Below are positions 9,256 to 20,124 of a DNA stretch of 64,000 bases, piece by piece (within the stretch, counting starts at the first letter, position 1; each line of letters begins with the position of its first letter). The stretch lies in contig NZ_QAYE01000007.1 in the NCBI RefSeq assembly GCF_003053745.1, positions 230,616 through 294,615 on the forward strand. Direction: 5' to 3'. Below the pieces are notes generated by a model that worked only from the letters and a program-made list of their open reading frames with translations, was not told the DNA's origin and did no database searches. The stretch is from Sphingomonas faeni. GTDB lineage: Bacteria; Pseudomonadota; Alphaproteobacteria; Sphingomonadales; Sphingomonadaceae. Both the position numbers and the translations under genes were made by a program.

Positions 9256-9358
9256 CACCCCGGCGAAGGCCGGGGCCCAATTGGGAAGGTTGCAGTAACG
9301 GAGCGCTGCCCTCAGTCAGCAACGTCCCCCAATTGGGCCCCGGCCTTCGCCGGGGTAG
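9256..9358. repeat. Palindromic intergenic repeat, family A
   Basis: Arms CCCCGGCGAAGGCCGGGGCC-CAATTGGG in inverted orientation around a centre with GTAACGGAGCGCTG. It is immediately followed by a family B copy, so the two form a compound block. Confidence 0.9.
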
Positions 9359-9381
9359 TGATTGGGAAGATGGCTCCCCTT

Positions 9382-9464
9382 CTGTTCCCTCGCGAACGCG
9401 GGGGCCCAGGAATCAAGCAGCGCTGCACTCAGTTACCCTGGGCTCCCGCCTTCGCGGGAGAACA
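9382..9464. repeat. Palindromic intergenic repeat, family B
   Basis: Left arm GTTCCCTCGCGAACGCGGGG-GCCCAGG and right inverted arm CCTGGGCTCCCGCCTTCGCGGG-AGAAC. It lies 40 bases before the gatB stop. Confidence 0.85.
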
Positions 9465-9502
9465 GGCAGGGCGGGAGATCGGTCAGGTTGCTCAGTGATA
9501 GC

Positions 9503-10984
9503 TTACGAAGCCACCGACTCCCCAAGCATCCCCTTCAGAACCTCGTTCACGACAGCAGGGTTAGCCTTCCCCCCCATCGCCTTCATCGTCTGCCCAACAA
9601 AGAACCCGAACAACTTGTCCTTGCCGCCTCGGTAATCCGCAACCTTGTCCGCGTTCGCCGCCATAACCTCGGCGATCACGGCCTCGATCGCCCCGGTATC
9701 GCTGGTCTGCTTCAACCCGCGATCCTCGACGACCTTCGCCGCGCCGTCGCCAGTCTCAAGCATCACCTCGAACACCTGCTTGGCAAGGCTGCCCGACAGC
9801 GTGCCGTCCGCGATCAGCCCCAGCAATTCCGCCGCCTGCGCAGGCGACACCGGCGAGTTCTCGATGTCCTTCCCCGTCCGGTTCAGCGCGCCGAATAGCT
9901 CCGACGTCGTCCAGTTCGCCGCCGCCGCCGGCTTCACGCCCGCATCGAGCAACGCATCGAACCACCGCGCCGCCTCGACCTCGGCGGTCAGCACCGTCGC
10001 CTGATACGGTGCAATCCCGAGCGCCTCGTACCGCGCGCGCTTCGCATCCGGAAGCTCAGGCAACGAAGCCCGACACTCGGCCAGGAACGCGTCGTCGAGC
10101 ACCAGCGGCAACAGGTCCGGATCGGGAAAGTAGCGGTAATCATGCGCGTCTTCCTTCGACCGCATCGAACGCGTCTCGTTGCGGTCGGGATCGTAGAGCC
10201 GCGTTTCCTGCTGGATCTTGCCACCGGCCTCGAGCACCTCGACCTGACGCTTGGCCTCCTGCTCGACCACCGCCATCACGAAGCGCACCGAATTGACGTT
10301 TTTCGTCTCGGTCCGCGTGCCCAGTTCGTCGCCGGGCTTGCGCACGCTGACGTTGACGTCGGCGCGCATCGAGCCCTCTTCCATATTGCCGTCGCACGAC
10401 CCGACATAGCGCAGGATCGATCGCAACTTCCGGAGGTAAGCGCCTGTTTCGGCTGGCGAAGCGAGATCGGGCTTCGACACGATCTCCATCAGCGCGACGC
10501 CCGACCGGTTGAGATCGACATACGACTGCGTTGGATGCTGGTCGTGCATGAGCTTGCCCGCATCCTGCTCGACATGGATGCGCTCGACGCCGATCCGCTT
10601 GCCCGCGGCATCCGGATTCTTCTCGTCGAGGCTGATATCGATCGCGCCCTCACCGACGATCGGATGATAGAGTTGGCTGATCTGATAGCCCTGCGGCAGG
10701 TCGGCGTAGAAATAGTTCTTCCGGTCGAACCGCGACCATTTGTTGATCTGCGCCTCGATCGCCATACCCGTGCGGACCGCCTGGCGGATACACTCGCGGT
10801 TCGGCACCGGCAGCATCCCCGGCATCGCCGCGTCGACCAGCGACACCTGCGTGTTGGGCTCCGCGCCGAACGCGGTCGCCGCGCCCGAGAAAAGCTTGGC
10901 GTTCGACGTCACCTGCGCGTGCACTTCGAGGCCGACCACGACCTCCCACTCGCCGGTTTCGCCCTGGATACGATAGTCGCTCAT
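9503..10984 (-). CDS. gatB: Aspartyl/glutamyl-tRNA amidotransferase subunit B
   Basis: A 493-residue kinase/tRNA-recognition subunit of the GatCAB complex, which converts Glu-tRNA(Gln) and Asp-tRNA(Asn) to the correctly charged forms. The N-terminus [12 protein letters not shown] and the [17 protein letters not shown] segment are diagnostic of GatB. The C-terminal YqeY-like helical domain ends with the typical [16 protein letters not shown]. It begins two bases after gatA on the same strand, giving the order gatC-gatA-gatB. Confidence 0.98.
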   Translation of the reverse strand: MSDYRIQGETGEWEVVVGLEVHAQVTSNAKLFSGAATAFGAEPNTQVSLVDAAMPGMLPVPNRECIRQAVRTGMAIEAQINKWSRFDRKNYFYADLPQGYQISQLYHPIVGEGAIDISLDEKNPDAAGKRIGVERIHVEQDAGKLMHDQHPTQSYVDLNRSGVALMEIVSKPDLASPAETGAYLRKLRSILRYVGSCDGNMEEGSMRADVNVSVRKPGDELGTRTETKNVNSVRFVMAVVEQEAKRQVEVLEAGGKIQQETRLYDPDRNETRSMRSKEDAHDYRYFPDPDLLPLVLDDAFLAECRASLPELPDAKRARYEALGIAPYQATVLTAEVEAARWFDALLDAGVKPAAAANWTTSELFGALNRTGKDIENSPVSPAQAAELLGLIADGTLSGSLAKQVFEVMLETGDGAAKVVEDRGLKQTSDTGAIEAVIAEVMAANADKVADYRGGKDKLFGFFVGQTMKAMGGKANPAVVNEVLKGMLGESVAS

Positions 10985-10985
10985 G

Positions 10986-12470
10986 TTACCACCAAGCCTC
11001 TGGTCGCGCGGTAAATCCTGCTCGCTGTTCGATCGCGAGCCCTGCGTTCAGCACGCCTTGTTCGTCGAGCGGCTTGCCGATGATCTGCAGTCCGAGCGGC
11101 AGCCCCTGCTTGTCGAGACCACCCGGCACCGACATCGCCGGCAGCCCTGCCAGCGACGACGGCACGGTGAAGACGTCGTTCAAGTACATCGCGATCGGAT
11201 CGGCCGACTTCTCGCCGAGCGCAAACGCCGCCGACGGTGCGGTCGGCGTCAGCAGGACGTCGCACGTCTCCCAGGCCCGTTCGAAATCGCGCGCGATCAG
11301 CGTCCGGACCTTCTGCGCCTGCGTGTAATACGCGTCGTAGAAACCGGCCGACAGCACGTACGTGCCGATCATGATGCGGCGCTTCACCTCGGGGCCGAAG
11401 CCGTCGGCGCGGGTCGCTGCGTACATGTCCTGCAAGCCAGCGCCGGTCGGCAGGTCGCGGATGCCGTAGCGAACGCCGTCATAGCGCGCGAGGTTCGACG
11501 ACGCCTCGGCGGGCGCGATGATGTAATAGGCGGGCAGCGCGTATTTGGTGTGCGGGAGCGAAACCTCGACGATCGTCGCGCCGGCATCCTTCATCCAATC
11601 GATGCCCTGCTGCCAGAGCGCCTCGATCTCCTCGGGCATCCCGTCGACGCGGTACTCCTTGGGAATACCGACGCGCAGGCCGTTGAGATTGCCCGACAAT
11701 CCCGCTTCCCACTTGGGTACGTCGAGCTGCAAAGAGGTACCGTCCTTCGCGTCGAACCCGACCATCGCCTCGAGCAGGATCGCGCAATCCTTGACGTCGC
11801 GCGCCATCGGCCCGGCCTGGTCGAGCGAAGAGGCGAACGCGATCGTTCCCCAGCGCGAGCAGCGGCCATAGGTGGGCTTTATACCGCTGATCCCGGTGAA
11901 GGCGGCGGGCTGGCGGATTGAGCCGCCCGTGTCGGTGCCGGTCGCGCCGGGGCAGAGCCGCGCGGCGACCGCCGACGACGAACCGCCCGACGAGCCGCCT
12001 GGTGCCAGCGAGGCGTTGCCGCCATCGTTGCGCTTCCACGGCGAGATCACGTTGCCGAACGCCGAGGTCTCGTTCGACGAGCCCATCGCGAACTGGTCCA
12101 TGTTCAGCTTGCCGAGCATCCCCGCGCCCGCATCCCACAAATTCTGCGAGACGGTCGACTCGTAGGTCGGCGTGAAGCCTTCGAGGATATGGCTCGCCGC
12201 GGTGGTCGTGACGCCCTTCGTGCAGAACAGGTCCTTCATGCCGATCGGCACGCCGGCCAGCGGCTTGAGCGTCTCGCCGGCTTCGCGCGCGGTATCGGCG
12301 GCGGTGGCGGCGGCGATCGCGTGTTCGGGCGTCTCGACAAGAAACGCGTTCAACGCCTTGGCCTGGCTAACCTTTACGATGAACGCATCGGCGACTTCGC
12401 GCGCCTTGAAGGAGCCGTCGCGGACGCCGTCGCGGATGCCCGCGATCCCGAGATCTGTGAGGTCGGTCAT
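10986..12470 (-). CDS. gatA: Aspartyl/glutamyl-tRNA amidotransferase subunit A
   Basis: A 494-residue amidase subunit that releases ammonia from glutamine. The Ser-cis-Ser-Lys machinery is visible: Lys79 in [10 protein letters not shown], the GGSSGGSSS loop at about 158-166, and Ser184 in [12 protein letters not shown]. The ATG at 12470 shares a base with the gatC stop (TAATG), so the two are translationally coupled. Upstream in-frame codons belong to gatC DNA and were excluded. Confidence 0.98.
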   Translation of the reverse strand: MTDLTDLGIAGIRDGVRDGSFKAREVADAFIVKVSQAKALNAFLVETPEHAIAAATAADTAREAGETLKPLAGVPIGMKDLFCTKGVTTTAASHILEGFTPTYESTVSQNLWDAGAGMLGKLNMDQFAMGSSNETSAFGNVISPWKRNDGGNASLAPGGSSGGSSSAVAARLCPGATGTDTGGSIRQPAAFTGISGIKPTYGRCSRWGTIAFASSLDQAGPMARDVKDCAILLEAMVGFDAKDGTSLQLDVPKWEAGLSGNLNGLRVGIPKEYRVDGMPEEIEALWQQGIDWMKDAGATIVEVSLPHTKYALPAYYIIAPAEASSNLARYDGVRYGIRDLPTGAGLQDMYAATRADGFGPEVKRRIMIGTYVLSAGFYDAYYTQAQKVRTLIARDFERAWETCDVLLTPTAPSAAFALGEKSADPIAMYLNDVFTVPSSLAGLPAMSVPGGLDKQGLPLGLQIIGKPLDEQGVLNAGLAIEQRAGFTARPEAWW

Positions 12471-12772
12471 TATTCGATTACCTTGGGCACGGCGAAGAAC
12501 CCGTGTTCGGCCACGGGCGCATTGGCGAGGACCTGCTCGCGAATGCCGCCGCCGGTCAGCGGGTCGGCGTTGACGACGTCGTCGCGCAGCCGCAGCGTGT
12601 TGGGGATGACGGCGGTCATCGGCTCGATACCGGTCGTGTCGACCTCTTCGAGCATCTCGATCCAGCCAAGGATGTTTCCGAGTTCCGGCGCCATGCGGGC
12701 GGCGTCCTCGTCGGTGATCGCGATGCGCGCAAGGCTCGCGATCCGCTTCACAGTTGCAGTATCTACGGACAT
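12470..12772 (-). CDS. gatC: Aspartyl/glutamyl-tRNA amidotransferase subunit C
   Basis: A 100-residue assembly subunit of GatCAB. It begins [20 protein letters not shown] and contains the family features [22 protein letters not shown] and LRDDVV. It is the first gene of the gatCAB operon. Confidence 0.97.
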   Translation of the reverse strand: MSVDTATVKRIASLARIAITDEDAARMAPELGNILGWIEMLEEVDTTGIEPMTAVIPNTLRLRDDVVNADPLTGGGIREQVLANAPVAEHGFFAVPKVIE

Positions 12773-12836
12773 GGGCTGCGGCTAGCACCGCGTGGCGCGA
12801 GCGCGCAACACCCTTCTAGCTCCCTGCCCCCTTCTG

Positions 12837-12916
12837 GTTCCCCCGCGGAGGCGGGGGCCCAGGATTACAAACGATACCGCCCGAGATCCTGGGCCCCCGC
12901 CTCCGCGGGGGAACAG
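12837..12916. repeat. Palindromic intergenic repeat, family B
   Basis: Near-perfect inverted arms GTTCCCCCGCGGAGGCGGGG-GCCCAGGAT and its complement around about 25 bases. It lies between gatC and the DUF3089 gene, which are transcribed away from each other. Confidence 0.9.
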
Positions 12917-13019
12917 GCCACTTTCCGGCCGCCGGCGTTTTCCTCTACAATCAGGCGCCCGTTGCAACCTTCCCCAGCTTCCGGCACGGGAGCCGGACCG
13001 CCTGCACGGAAGGTCCCGC

Positions 13020-14126
13020 TTGGCCCGCAAGTTTCTCTATTTCGTCGCCGCGATGATCGTTCTCGCGATCGCCGCCCTGCTCGCCTACCGCTTGTTCGGC
13101 ACGCAGTTGATGCGCGCGGTGATGGTGCCGAGCGAGAATTTCCAGGCGCAACGCGAAGCCCCGCGCAATATATATGCGCGGAAAATCATGTGGCTCGCGC
13201 GCCCCGATGCGCCGGGTAATCCGGCGCTCTGGACGCCGCCCGGCTACACGCCCGGCGAGCCCGGCACGGGCGCGGCGATCTTCTTCATCCACCCGACCTC
13301 GTACATCAACCGCGACCATTGGAACGCGCCGATCGACGATCCCGAGACCAACGCGCGAGCGGAACTGTTCCTGCGCGGCCAGGCGAGCGCGTTCAACGAG
13401 TCCGGCGACATCTGGGCGCCACGCTATCGCCAGGCGACGTTCGGTGCATTCCTGACCAGCGTCGCCGACAGTGAACGCGCACTGGCGCTCGCTTACGGCG
13501 ATGTGTCTGCGGCGTTCGATCGGTTCCTCAAGGAAGCCGGCCCGACCCGGCCGATCATCCTCGCCGGGCATAGCCAGGGCGCGCTCCACCTCACCCGCCT
13601 GCTACGCGACCGCGTTGCGAACGACCCGAAGCTGAAGGCGCGGATCGTCGCGGCGTATGTCGTCGGCTGGCCCGTCTCGCGCGCGACCGACCTGCCGCGC
13701 ATGGGCCTCCCCGAATGCCGCGCCGCCGACCAGACCGGCTGCATCCTGTCGTGGGAAAGCTTTGCCGAGCCCGCCGACCCTTCGCTGATCGTCGATGCCT
13801 ATGACCAGACCACCGGCTTCAACGGCCAGCCGCGCAAGGGCACCCCAATGGTCTGCACCAACCCGCTGACCGGCACCGCCGACGCCGCCGCGCTCGCCAC
13901 GGCCAACCTCGGCACGCTCGTCCCCTCGGCCGATCTTAAGACCGCGACGATCGCCGCCGGCAGTGTCCCCGCGCGGTGTGCCGACCGCGGCTTCCTGCTG
14001 ATCGGCGAGCCACCGAGCCTCGGCCCGTACGTGCTGCCCGGCAACAATTACCACGTCTACGACTACAGCCTGTTCTGGGCGAATATCCGCGCCGACGCCA
14101 ACCGCCGCCTGAAGGCCTTCAAATGA
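13020..14126 (+). CDS. DUF3089 alpha/beta-hydrolase-like exported protein
   Basis: A 368-residue protein. An N-terminal membrane segment (about residues 5-25, [19 protein letters not shown]) places it in the periplasm or anchored to the membrane. The IFFIHPTSY segment and the nucleophile elbow GHSQGALH are characteristic of the DUF3089 family. Serine hydrolase activity is inferred; the substrate is unknown. The best start is TTG at 13020, because a GGAAGG ribosome site lies just before it and because the only upstream start region is the palindromic repeat. Its stop overlaps the ruvX ATG (ATGA), so the two genes are coupled. Confidence 0.85.
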   Translation: MARKFLYFVAAMIVLAIAALLAYRLFGTQLMRAVMVPSENFQAQREAPRNIYARKIMWLARPDAPGNPALWTPPGYTPGEPGTGAAIFFIHPTSYINRDHWNAPIDDPETNARAELFLRGQASAFNESGDIWAPRYRQATFGAFLTSVADSERALALAYGDVSAAFDRFLKEAGPTRPIILAGHSQGALHLTRLLRDRVANDPKLKARIVAAYVVGWPVSRATDLPRMGLPECRAADQTGCILSWESFAEPADPSLIVDAYDQTTGFNGQPRKGTPMVCTNPLTGTADAAALATANLGTLVPSADLKTATIAAGSVPARCADRGFLLIGEPPSLGPYVLPGNNYHVYDYSLFWANIRADANRRLKAFK

Positions 14127-14590
14127 TCACGCTCTCCGCCGCGCAGTTCCGCGACGCGCTCCCGAACGGCGGCCGGCTGATCGGCCTCGACGTCGGCACC
14201 AAGACGATCGGCACCGCGCTCTGCGACGCCGGCTGGTCGTTCGCGAGCCCCGCGCTCCTGATCCGTCGGACAAAGTTCCAGAAGGACAAGGCCGCACTTG
14301 CCGAGATCATCAAGGCGCAGGCGGTCGTCGGGCTCGTCATCGGCCTGCCGATCAACCTCGACGGCAGCGAAAGCCCGCGGTCGCAGTCGACTCGGGCGTT
14401 CGCGCAGAACCTCAAGGACATGGGGCTGCCGATCCTGCTCCAGGACGAGCGCTGGTCGACCGTCGCCGTCACCCGAACGCTGATCGAACAGGACGCCAGC
14501 CGCGCCAAACGCGCCGAACTCGTCGACAAAATGGCCGCCGCCTATATCCTCCAGGGTGCGATCGACGCACTGGTGACGGCGCAGATCTAG
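14123..14590 (+). CDS. ruvX: Putative Holliday junction resolvase RuvX (YqgF family)
   Basis: A 155-residue RNase H-fold protein involved in pre-16S rRNA processing and/or Holliday junction resolution. The family motif [13 protein letters not shown] (Asp23) starts the core. [12 protein letters not shown] and [11 protein letters not shown] supply the other acidic positions. It overlaps the upstream DUF3089 gene by four bases. Its 3' end overlaps the stop of the convergent membrane protein gene. Confidence 0.95.
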   Translation: MITLSAAQFRDALPNGGRLIGLDVGTKTIGTALCDAGWSFASPALLIRRTKFQKDKAALAEIIKAQAVVGLVIGLPINLDGSESPRSQSTRAFAQNLKDMGLPILLQDERWSTVAVTRTLIEQDASRAKRAELVDKMAAAYILQGAIDALVTAQI

Positions 14591-16119
14591 CGCGCCACCC
14601 GATAGAGGGTGGACTGGCCGTCGGTCCAGATGACGCGCAGGTCGGTGGCCTTTGCAGCCCCTGGCGGGAAGCCAATCGTCCAGACGTGCGTGAACGCGGC
14701 GCGGGGAAAACGCGCGATCGCCTTGGCGAAATTGGAGCCGACGGTCGAACAGATCGACGGAAAGACGCTCTGGGTCGGGTCCCCGGTATAGGGTGCGGCG
14801 ATCGCGTAGCGGATGTGCAGCGATTGCTGTCCTTCGATCGCCCATTGCTCGTTGGTGAATATGTCGCGTCGGACGATCGCGAGGGCTGGAAGGTGATTGC
14901 GCCGCAGGTCGTCCCATGCGCCTCCACAGGGCAACTCGACTAACGAGAGTACCGCAGCGCCGTGCGGGATGGCTGCGACAGCCGCAAGTTCGCGTTGTTG
15001 TTCGCTGGAGCGTTCGACAAAGCTCAGCGTCGTGCCTGCCAGGCGCAGGATCAGGAAGGCAGTGGCCATCACGGCCAGCGTGCGTGCCATTCGCAGATCG
15101 CGCGGCGCGATCGCGATCAATCCCAGCATCACCGCGGCAGGTGCCATCCGCATGTCGACATAGGCGCCCCCCATCAGCAAGCGTGGAAGGACGACGAACG
15201 CTGCGAGGCACAACAGCGCGGGGATGCCCAGCAGCGGCGAGAACCCGAGGCGAGCACTCCGCATTCCGGCATACAGCACGGCGATCAACGGCAGCAGCGA
15301 GAGAAGATCGAACCATGGCCAGTGGTCGCGGAACAGCGAAACGAGCCATACCAGCTTCACCGGTGCGTCGAACCAGCCCTCGCCGCCAAGGCCGCCCGCC
15401 GCCGCGCCCGTCCCGGCCACAATAGACGCCAGCATGACGAGGAGCGGGACCGTCATCGACAGACACTGGATCGCCGCACCGACGAGCGCCGCCGGCCAGC
15501 CACGGCCTGCCGTGCGAAGCCGCGCGATGTCGGCGCCTGCTGCCATCAGCCCCAGCAGCCCCCAGCCGAAGCTGTGCGAAATCCATATTACACATGCGAT
15601 GGGTACGAAGAGCAGCGCGCGTATGATCAGGCGATCCTGTCGCCCTAGCCGGATCCACAGCGCCAGTGCGCAGAACGCCAGCGCCTGAGACAGCGCGAAA
15701 TTGACGAAGCCGAACTGGAACGGCCAGGCATAGGCGAGCGGCAACGCGAACGTCGCGGTCGGCGGTATGCGCCCATGCGCCTCGCGCGCGGCCCACAACA
15801 GTCCGGTGGCGGTCAGCATCGGGATCGCGATCACCGCCAGCTTGGTCGCGACCTCGAATGGGAACAGGTGCGACAACGCCGGTACGAGCAGGTCCATGCC
15901 CAGATTTGGGATCAGCGCCCAGTGATATGCGTAGTAGCGCTGGAGATCGGGCGAGGTCGGCAGCGCCATGGCGATATGCCAGCGCCCCATATGGCCGGGC
16001 AGGTCGCCGAGCGGGGGCAGCGCCGGCCACAACAGCGGCACAGCGGACAGCAGGACGAGCGCAACGGCGAACGCACGCGTTTCCCACCATCCGGCACCGT
16101 TCGCGTTCGCGTTCGTCAT
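14587..16119 (-). CDS. Polytopic membrane protein, possible GT-C glycosyltransferase-like
   Basis: A 510-residue protein with about eleven hydrophobic helices. The first periplasmic loop contains [14 protein letters not shown] and the C-terminal part is soluble. Acidic residues in the first loop and the overall layout suggest the GT-C fold used with polyprenyl-phosphate sugars, but no decisive motif is present. The start [10 protein letters not shown] at 16119 removes a poorly supported extension. It converges with ruvX and is divergent from pyrB, with 135 bases between starts. Confidence 0.75.
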   Translation of the reverse strand: MTNANANGAGWWETRAFAVALVLLSAVPLLWPALPPLGDLPGHMGRWHIAMALPTSPDLQRYYAYHWALIPNLGMDLLVPALSHLFPFEVATKLAVIAIPMLTATGLLWAAREAHGRIPPTATFALPLAYAWPFQFGFVNFALSQALAFCALALWIRLGRQDRLIIRALLFVPIACVIWISHSFGWGLLGLMAAGADIARLRTAGRGWPAALVGAAIQCLSMTVPLLVMLASIVAGTGAAAGGLGGEGWFDAPVKLVWLVSLFRDHWPWFDLLSLLPLIAVLYAGMRSARLGFSPLLGIPALLCLAAFVVLPRLLMGGAYVDMRMAPAAVMLGLIAIAPRDLRMARTLAVMATAFLILRLAGTTLSFVERSSEQQRELAAVAAIPHGAAVLSLVELPCGGAWDDLRRNHLPALAIVRRDIFTNEQWAIEGQQSLHIRYAIAAPYTGDPTQSVFPSICSTVGSNFAKAIARFPRAAFTHVWTIGFPPGAAKATDLRVIWTDGQSTLYRVAR

Positions 16120-16254
16120 ATCGTCCTGCACCCTCGCCCCCGTCTGCAAACGCCATCCCATGCCGGCGCTAAATTCCGGTTAACCATGCGGTTTGCGGCG
16201 ACGTATCGCGCAGCGCTTGCCCCCTGCCCCCGCGGACACTATCCCGCGCTTTTA

Positions 16255-17241
16255 ATGCGAACCTCAGATCACCGCCCCGCCGCCCTCATCGAAGGCGGCG
16301 CCGTATTCCCTCACCGGCATCTCACCGGCATCGACGGGCTCCAGCCACACGAGATCGCGTTCCTGCTCGACGAGGCGGAGACGTGGGTCGAGGCGAACCG
16401 GACGCACGCCACGCCGGACAAGCGGTTGGCCGGGCTTACTCAGATCAACGCGTTTTTCGAGAACAGCACGCGCACGCTTCTGTCGTTCGAGATCGCCGGC
16501 AAGCGGCTCGGCGCGGACGTCGTCAACATGCACGCCGCGCAGTCGAGCGTGAAGAAGGGCGAGACGCTGATCGACACGGCGATGACGTTGAACGCGATGC
16601 GCGCGGACGTGATCGTGATCCGGCATATGTCGAGCGGCGCGGTGCGGTTGATCGCGGACAAGGTCGATTGTCCGGTGCTGAACGCGGGCGATGGGCGACA
16701 CGAGCATCCGACGCAGGCGTTGCTCGATGCGCTGACGATCCGGCGGCGGAAGGGCTCTATCGCGGGGCAGCGCGTCGTGATCTGTGGCGATCTGCTGCAC
16801 AGCCGGGTCGCGCGGTCTAACATCCTGGCGCTGACCGCGCTTGCAGCCGAGGTGCGCGTTTGCGCGCCCTCGACGCTGATGCCGCCGATGATCGAGCGGA
16901 TGGGGGTGACTGCGTTCACCGATTTCGACAAGGCGCTGGAGGGTGCGGACGTGGTGATGATGCTCCGGCTGCAGAACGAGCGGATGGATGGGGCTTATGT
17001 GCCGTCCACGCGTGAGTATCGGTTGCGTTACGGGCTGACGCTCGACCGGTTGGCGAAGGCGGCCCCTGATGCGCTGGTGATGCATCCCGGCCCGATGAAC
17101 CGCGGCGTCGAGATCGACTCCGCGGTGGCGGATCATGCGCGATCGGCGATTACCGAGCAGGTCGAGATGGGGGTCGCCGTTCGGATGGCGTGCCTCGATG
17201 TGCTGACCAGGCGGGCACGCGGCGTGGAGGGTTGGGCATGA
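16255..17241 (+). CDS. pyrB: Aspartate carbamoyltransferase catalytic chain
   Basis: A 328-residue enzyme of pyrimidine synthesis that joins carbamoyl phosphate and aspartate. The carbamoyl-phosphate loop [13 protein letters not shown] (STRT at 71-74), the SSVKKGET loop and [10 protein letters not shown] are all present. No pyrI regulatory subunit gene is nearby. Instead the ATG of a dihydroorotase-like gene overlaps its stop (ATGA). That arrangement is known from class A ATCases, which form a complex with an inactive dihydroorotase. Confidence 0.97.
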   Translation: MRTSDHRPAALIEGGAVFPHRHLTGIDGLQPHEIAFLLDEAETWVEANRTHATPDKRLAGLTQINAFFENSTRTLLSFEIAGKRLGADVVNMHAAQSSVKKGETLIDTAMTLNAMRADVIVIRHMSSGAVRLIADKVDCPVLNAGDGRHEHPTQALLDALTIRRRKGSIAGQRVVICGDLLHSRVARSNILALTALAAEVRVCAPSTLMPPMIERMGVTAFTDFDKALEGADVVMMLRLQNERMDGAYVPSTREYRLRYGLTLDRLAKAAPDALVMHPGPMNRGVEIDSAVADHARSAITEQVEMGVAVRMACLDVLTRRARGVEGWA

Positions 17242-18458
17242 TCCTCGCACTCACCAACGCGACGCTCGCCTGCCCCGTCGGCGGCGTGTCGAAGGGTAAT
17301 GTGCTGGTCCGCGATGGCGTGATCGTCGCGACCGGGATCGTCGATATTCCGGCCGATGCAGACATCGTCGACTGCGGCGGCAAGACGGTCGCGCCGGGGA
17401 TCGTCGATCTCGGCGTGGCGAAAGTCGATCGTGCGGCGTTTCGCGCAGGCGGGATCGTGCGGATCGGTCTCATGCCCGACCAGTCGCCCGTGCTGGACGA
17501 TCCTGGCATCGTCCAGCGCGCCGCGTTGATCGGCAAGCCAGACCTCTGGATCCACCCGATCGCCGCCGCCACGCGGGGACTCGAAGGCCATGACCTTGCC
17601 GAGATGGCGATCTGTCTTTCGGCTGGCGCGAAGGCGGTGGGCACGGGCAAGCACTGGATCGCCGACAGCGGCGTGATGCGGCGCGTGCTGGCCTATGCGC
17701 GCGATCTCGACGTGACGGTGATCGCACATGCCGAGGACGGCGGACTGACCGCCGGCGCGGTCGCGACCGAGGGCGAGACGGCGACGCGGCTTGGCCTGCC
17801 TGCCGCACCGGCGGTGGCGGAGGCGCTGGCGATCGCGCGCGACCTGATGCTTGCCGAGGATACTGGGGCTCGGATCCATATTCGCCAGGTTACGACGGCG
17901 GCCGGGTTCGACCTGATCCGTGTGGCGAAGCGTCGTGGCGTCTCGGTGACCTGCGGGATCACGCCGGCGCATCTGCATCTGTCCGAGATCGCGGTCAGTG
18001 ATTTCCGGTCGTTCGCGCTGCTATCGCCGCCTTTGCGTGCGGAGAGCGATCGTCGTGCGGCGCTCGAGGCCATCGCCGACGGCACGATCGACGTGCTGTG
18101 TTCGGGACATGAGCCGCGGGGGCCCGAGGAGAAGCGATTACCGTTTACCGATTCGAGCAGCGGGATGGCGGGGGCGGAGACGCTGTTGCCGCTCGCGCTG
18201 ATGCTGGTGCGTGACGAACTCCTAACGCTGGAGCGGCTGTTCGCGCTGCTCGCCAGCAATCCGGCGCGGGTGCTGGGGCTGGATACGGGGACGCTGGAGG
18301 TCGGCAAGCCGGCCGACCTGATGCTGTTCGACCGGCTCGCGCCTTGGCAGATCGTCGGGGAGGCGTTCCTTGCCGAGGCAGGGAATACGCCGTTCGATGG
18401 CTTGCCGGTTCAGGGGCGGGTGTTGCGGTTGTGGAAGGGTGGGCGCGAGGTTCTGTAA
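17238..18458 (+). CDS. Dihydroorotase-like protein lacking the zinc ligands (PyrC', pseudo-enzyme)
   Basis: A 406-residue amidohydrolase-fold protein. Active dihydroorotases have a DxHxH zinc motif after the PGxxD turn; here the sequence is [13 protein letters not shown], so positions 59 and 61 are Gly and Ala. The later active-site TDHAP motif reads CSGHEP. Other parts such as [12 protein letters not shown] and HAED persist. The loss fits the noncatalytic PyrC' partner described for Pseudomonas class A ATCase, where it is structural. It is coupled to pyrB by a four-base overlap. A working dihydroorotase must be elsewhere in the genome. Confidence 0.85.
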   Translation: MILALTNATLACPVGGVSKGNVLVRDGVIVATGIVDIPADADIVDCGGKTVAPGIVDLGVAKVDRAAFRAGGIVRIGLMPDQSPVLDDPGIVQRAALIGKPDLWIHPIAAATRGLEGHDLAEMAICLSAGAKAVGTGKHWIADSGVMRRVLAYARDLDVTVIAHAEDGGLTAGAVATEGETATRLGLPAAPAVAEALAIARDLMLAEDTGARIHIRQVTTAAGFDLIRVAKRRGVSVTCGITPAHLHLSEIAVSDFRSFALLSPPLRAESDRRAALEAIADGTIDVLCSGHEPRGPEEKRLPFTDSSSGMAGAETLLPLALMLVRDELLTLERLFALLASNPARVLGLDTGTLEVGKPADLMLFDRLAPWQIVGEAFLAEAGNTPFDGLPVQGRVLRLWKGGREVL

Positions 18459-18464
18459 GGGCGC

Positions 18465-18568
18465 ACCACCCCGGCGGAGGCCGGGGCCCAATTGGCAAGG
18501 TCGGCGTAACGGATGCCCGCGCTCAGTTACAAACGTTCCCCAGTTGGGCCCCGGCCTTCGCCGGGGTG
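18465..18568. repeat. Palindromic intergenic repeat, family A
   Basis: Inverted arms CACCCCGGCGGAGGCCGGGG-CCCAATTGG and CCAGTTGGGCCCCGGCCTTCGCCGGGGTG around about 45 bases. Confidence 0.9.
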
Positions 18569-18610
18569 GCGTCTATCGAAGCGGGGGGACGAACAGGGCG
18601 GCAACGCCCG

Positions 18611-19918
18611 TTATCGCGACGCCATCTGCATGCCGGGCTTGCGCAACCATTGCGCCATGACGTCGCCCGCGCCTTGACGGACGAAGCAGGCGCCGCCCTT
18701 GGTCCGGTACTGGCGGCACATCGCATTCGCCGCCGACTTGCTGAACCCGCCGACCGAGAGGCGGTAGACATCCTCGCCCCGCGCCTTGAACGTCATGCCG
18801 TTCGGCGAATAGCTGGCGAGTACCGCGAACCGGCGTGCGGCGCGTGCCCAGCCGTCCCTTGCGACTCCCGCGCTCTCGAAGGCGCCGAGCTGGACGTACC
18901 AGTTGCCGGTCGCGGGTGCCTTTACCTGATACGCCGCGGTCGCCATGCCGCGACCCGATGACGTGGGTGCTGACGCGACCTTGATCGGGCCACCGGCCGG
19001 ACGGAGCATCATCGTCGGCAACGCCTGGACGACCTCCTGCCGCGGTCCGAACGCAATTTTCGAGACGCCAGCCGCTGACACCGAAGCGATCTGCACAGGG
19101 GCGGCTTCGGTCGGCGCGACGACCGGATCCGCTGCAGCCAAGGCCTGTTCCGGAACACCCGGCGCTGGCGCGTTCAATGCCAGCGCGACCGGCTGTCCCG
19201 CATCCGCCACCGCGCGAACGCCGAGCAGGCTCGCCACCTGGTCGGATGCCTTGGCCGGTTGAGCGAACAGCGCCCATTGCTCCAGCCGGGCATCGACATC
19301 CGCCGGTGCCATGTCCGCCGCCGCGACCACGCGTGCCTCCTGCCAGCGTCCCGCCAGTGCGAAGCTGAGCGCGAGGTTCTGGCGTACTTTTGCATTCGAA
19401 GCTGGCGAACGGGCGGCTTCGGTCAGGACCGCGATCCCGCCCGCGGTGTCGCCCGCGAGCGACAGGGCAAGGCCACGATCGACCGCCGGGATGATCGCGG
19501 CGTTCGCCTCGAGGCTGTGGCGCGCCGACTGCCAGTCGCCGGTTGCGATCTGCGAGAGCGCGAGGTTGAGCGCTGCTCTGCCGTTGGTCGGCGACAGTTG
19601 CAGCGCGTCGGCGAACGCGTGCGAGGCCGAGGCGAACCGGCCGCCCTTGAGATAGCTCTGGCCGAGCAGCATGCGGTAGTCCGCCTGCTGCGGCATCAGT
19701 GCCACCGCACGCTCTGCATAGCCGATCGCGATGGGACCGTCGTTGCGCGCAAGTGCCGCCTGCGCCTGCCCCGCAGTGCCGACCGCGCCCTTTGTCGCGA
19801 GGGCCGCGTTGCGATCGCTGGCAGACGCGATGCCGCCCCCGTTCGCGGCACAGCCGACCATCGTACCCCCGAGCAGGAGGGCGGAGATGCCGCCGAGGAG
19901 GAGAGCGCGCGTGGTCAT
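18611..19918 (-). CDS. TPR and SPOR domain lipoprotein
   Basis: A 435-residue protein. A signal peptide ending GTMVGC (lipobox Cys) points to an outer-membrane or periplasmic lipoprotein. Tetratricopeptide-like repeats occupy roughly residues 45-200 (ALARNDGPIAIGYAERAVALMP, LGQSYLKGGRFASASHAFADAL and so on). An Ala/Pro-rich linker leads to a C-terminal SPOR domain (NWYVQLGAFES through GGACFVRQ) that binds denuded peptidoglycan at division sites. It is divergent from another SPOR protein 206 bases away, so the two may share a control region and a septal role. Confidence 0.87.
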   Translation of the reverse strand: MTTRALLLGGISALLLGGTMVGCAANGGGIASASDRNAALATKGAVGTAGQAQAALARNDGPIAIGYAERAVALMPQQADYRMLLGQSYLKGGRFASASHAFADALQLSPTNGRAALNLALSQIATGDWQSARHSLEANAAIIPAVDRGLALSLAGDTAGGIAVLTEAARSPASNAKVRQNLALSFALAGRWQEARVVAAADMAPADVDARLEQWALFAQPAKASDQVASLLGVRAVADAGQPVALALNAPAPGVPEQALAAADPVVAPTEAAPVQIASVSAAGVSKIAFGPRQEVVQALPTMMLRPAGGPIKVASAPTSSGRGMATAAYQVKAPATGNWYVQLGAFESAGVARDGWARAARRFAVLASYSPNGMTFKARGEDVYRLSVGGFSKSAANAMCRQYRTKGGACFVRQGAGDVMAQWLRKPGMQMASR

Positions 19919-20124
19919 CGGGGCAATCCCTGTTTCATGGCAAACGCTAGACCGCACATAGTTCCCACTCCCGGTATTCGCATACGCAGTGCCATGTCGG
20001 TTTAAAGAAGCGGTTAACGCGACTTCATAATGACTTACCGACGCGCGATGTTGGGCATCGGGAACGGTCGCCCTTTGCCTTGCGCGACGAACGGCGGCAT
20101 GGTGGCGGCGAGACGGTATGAGGG

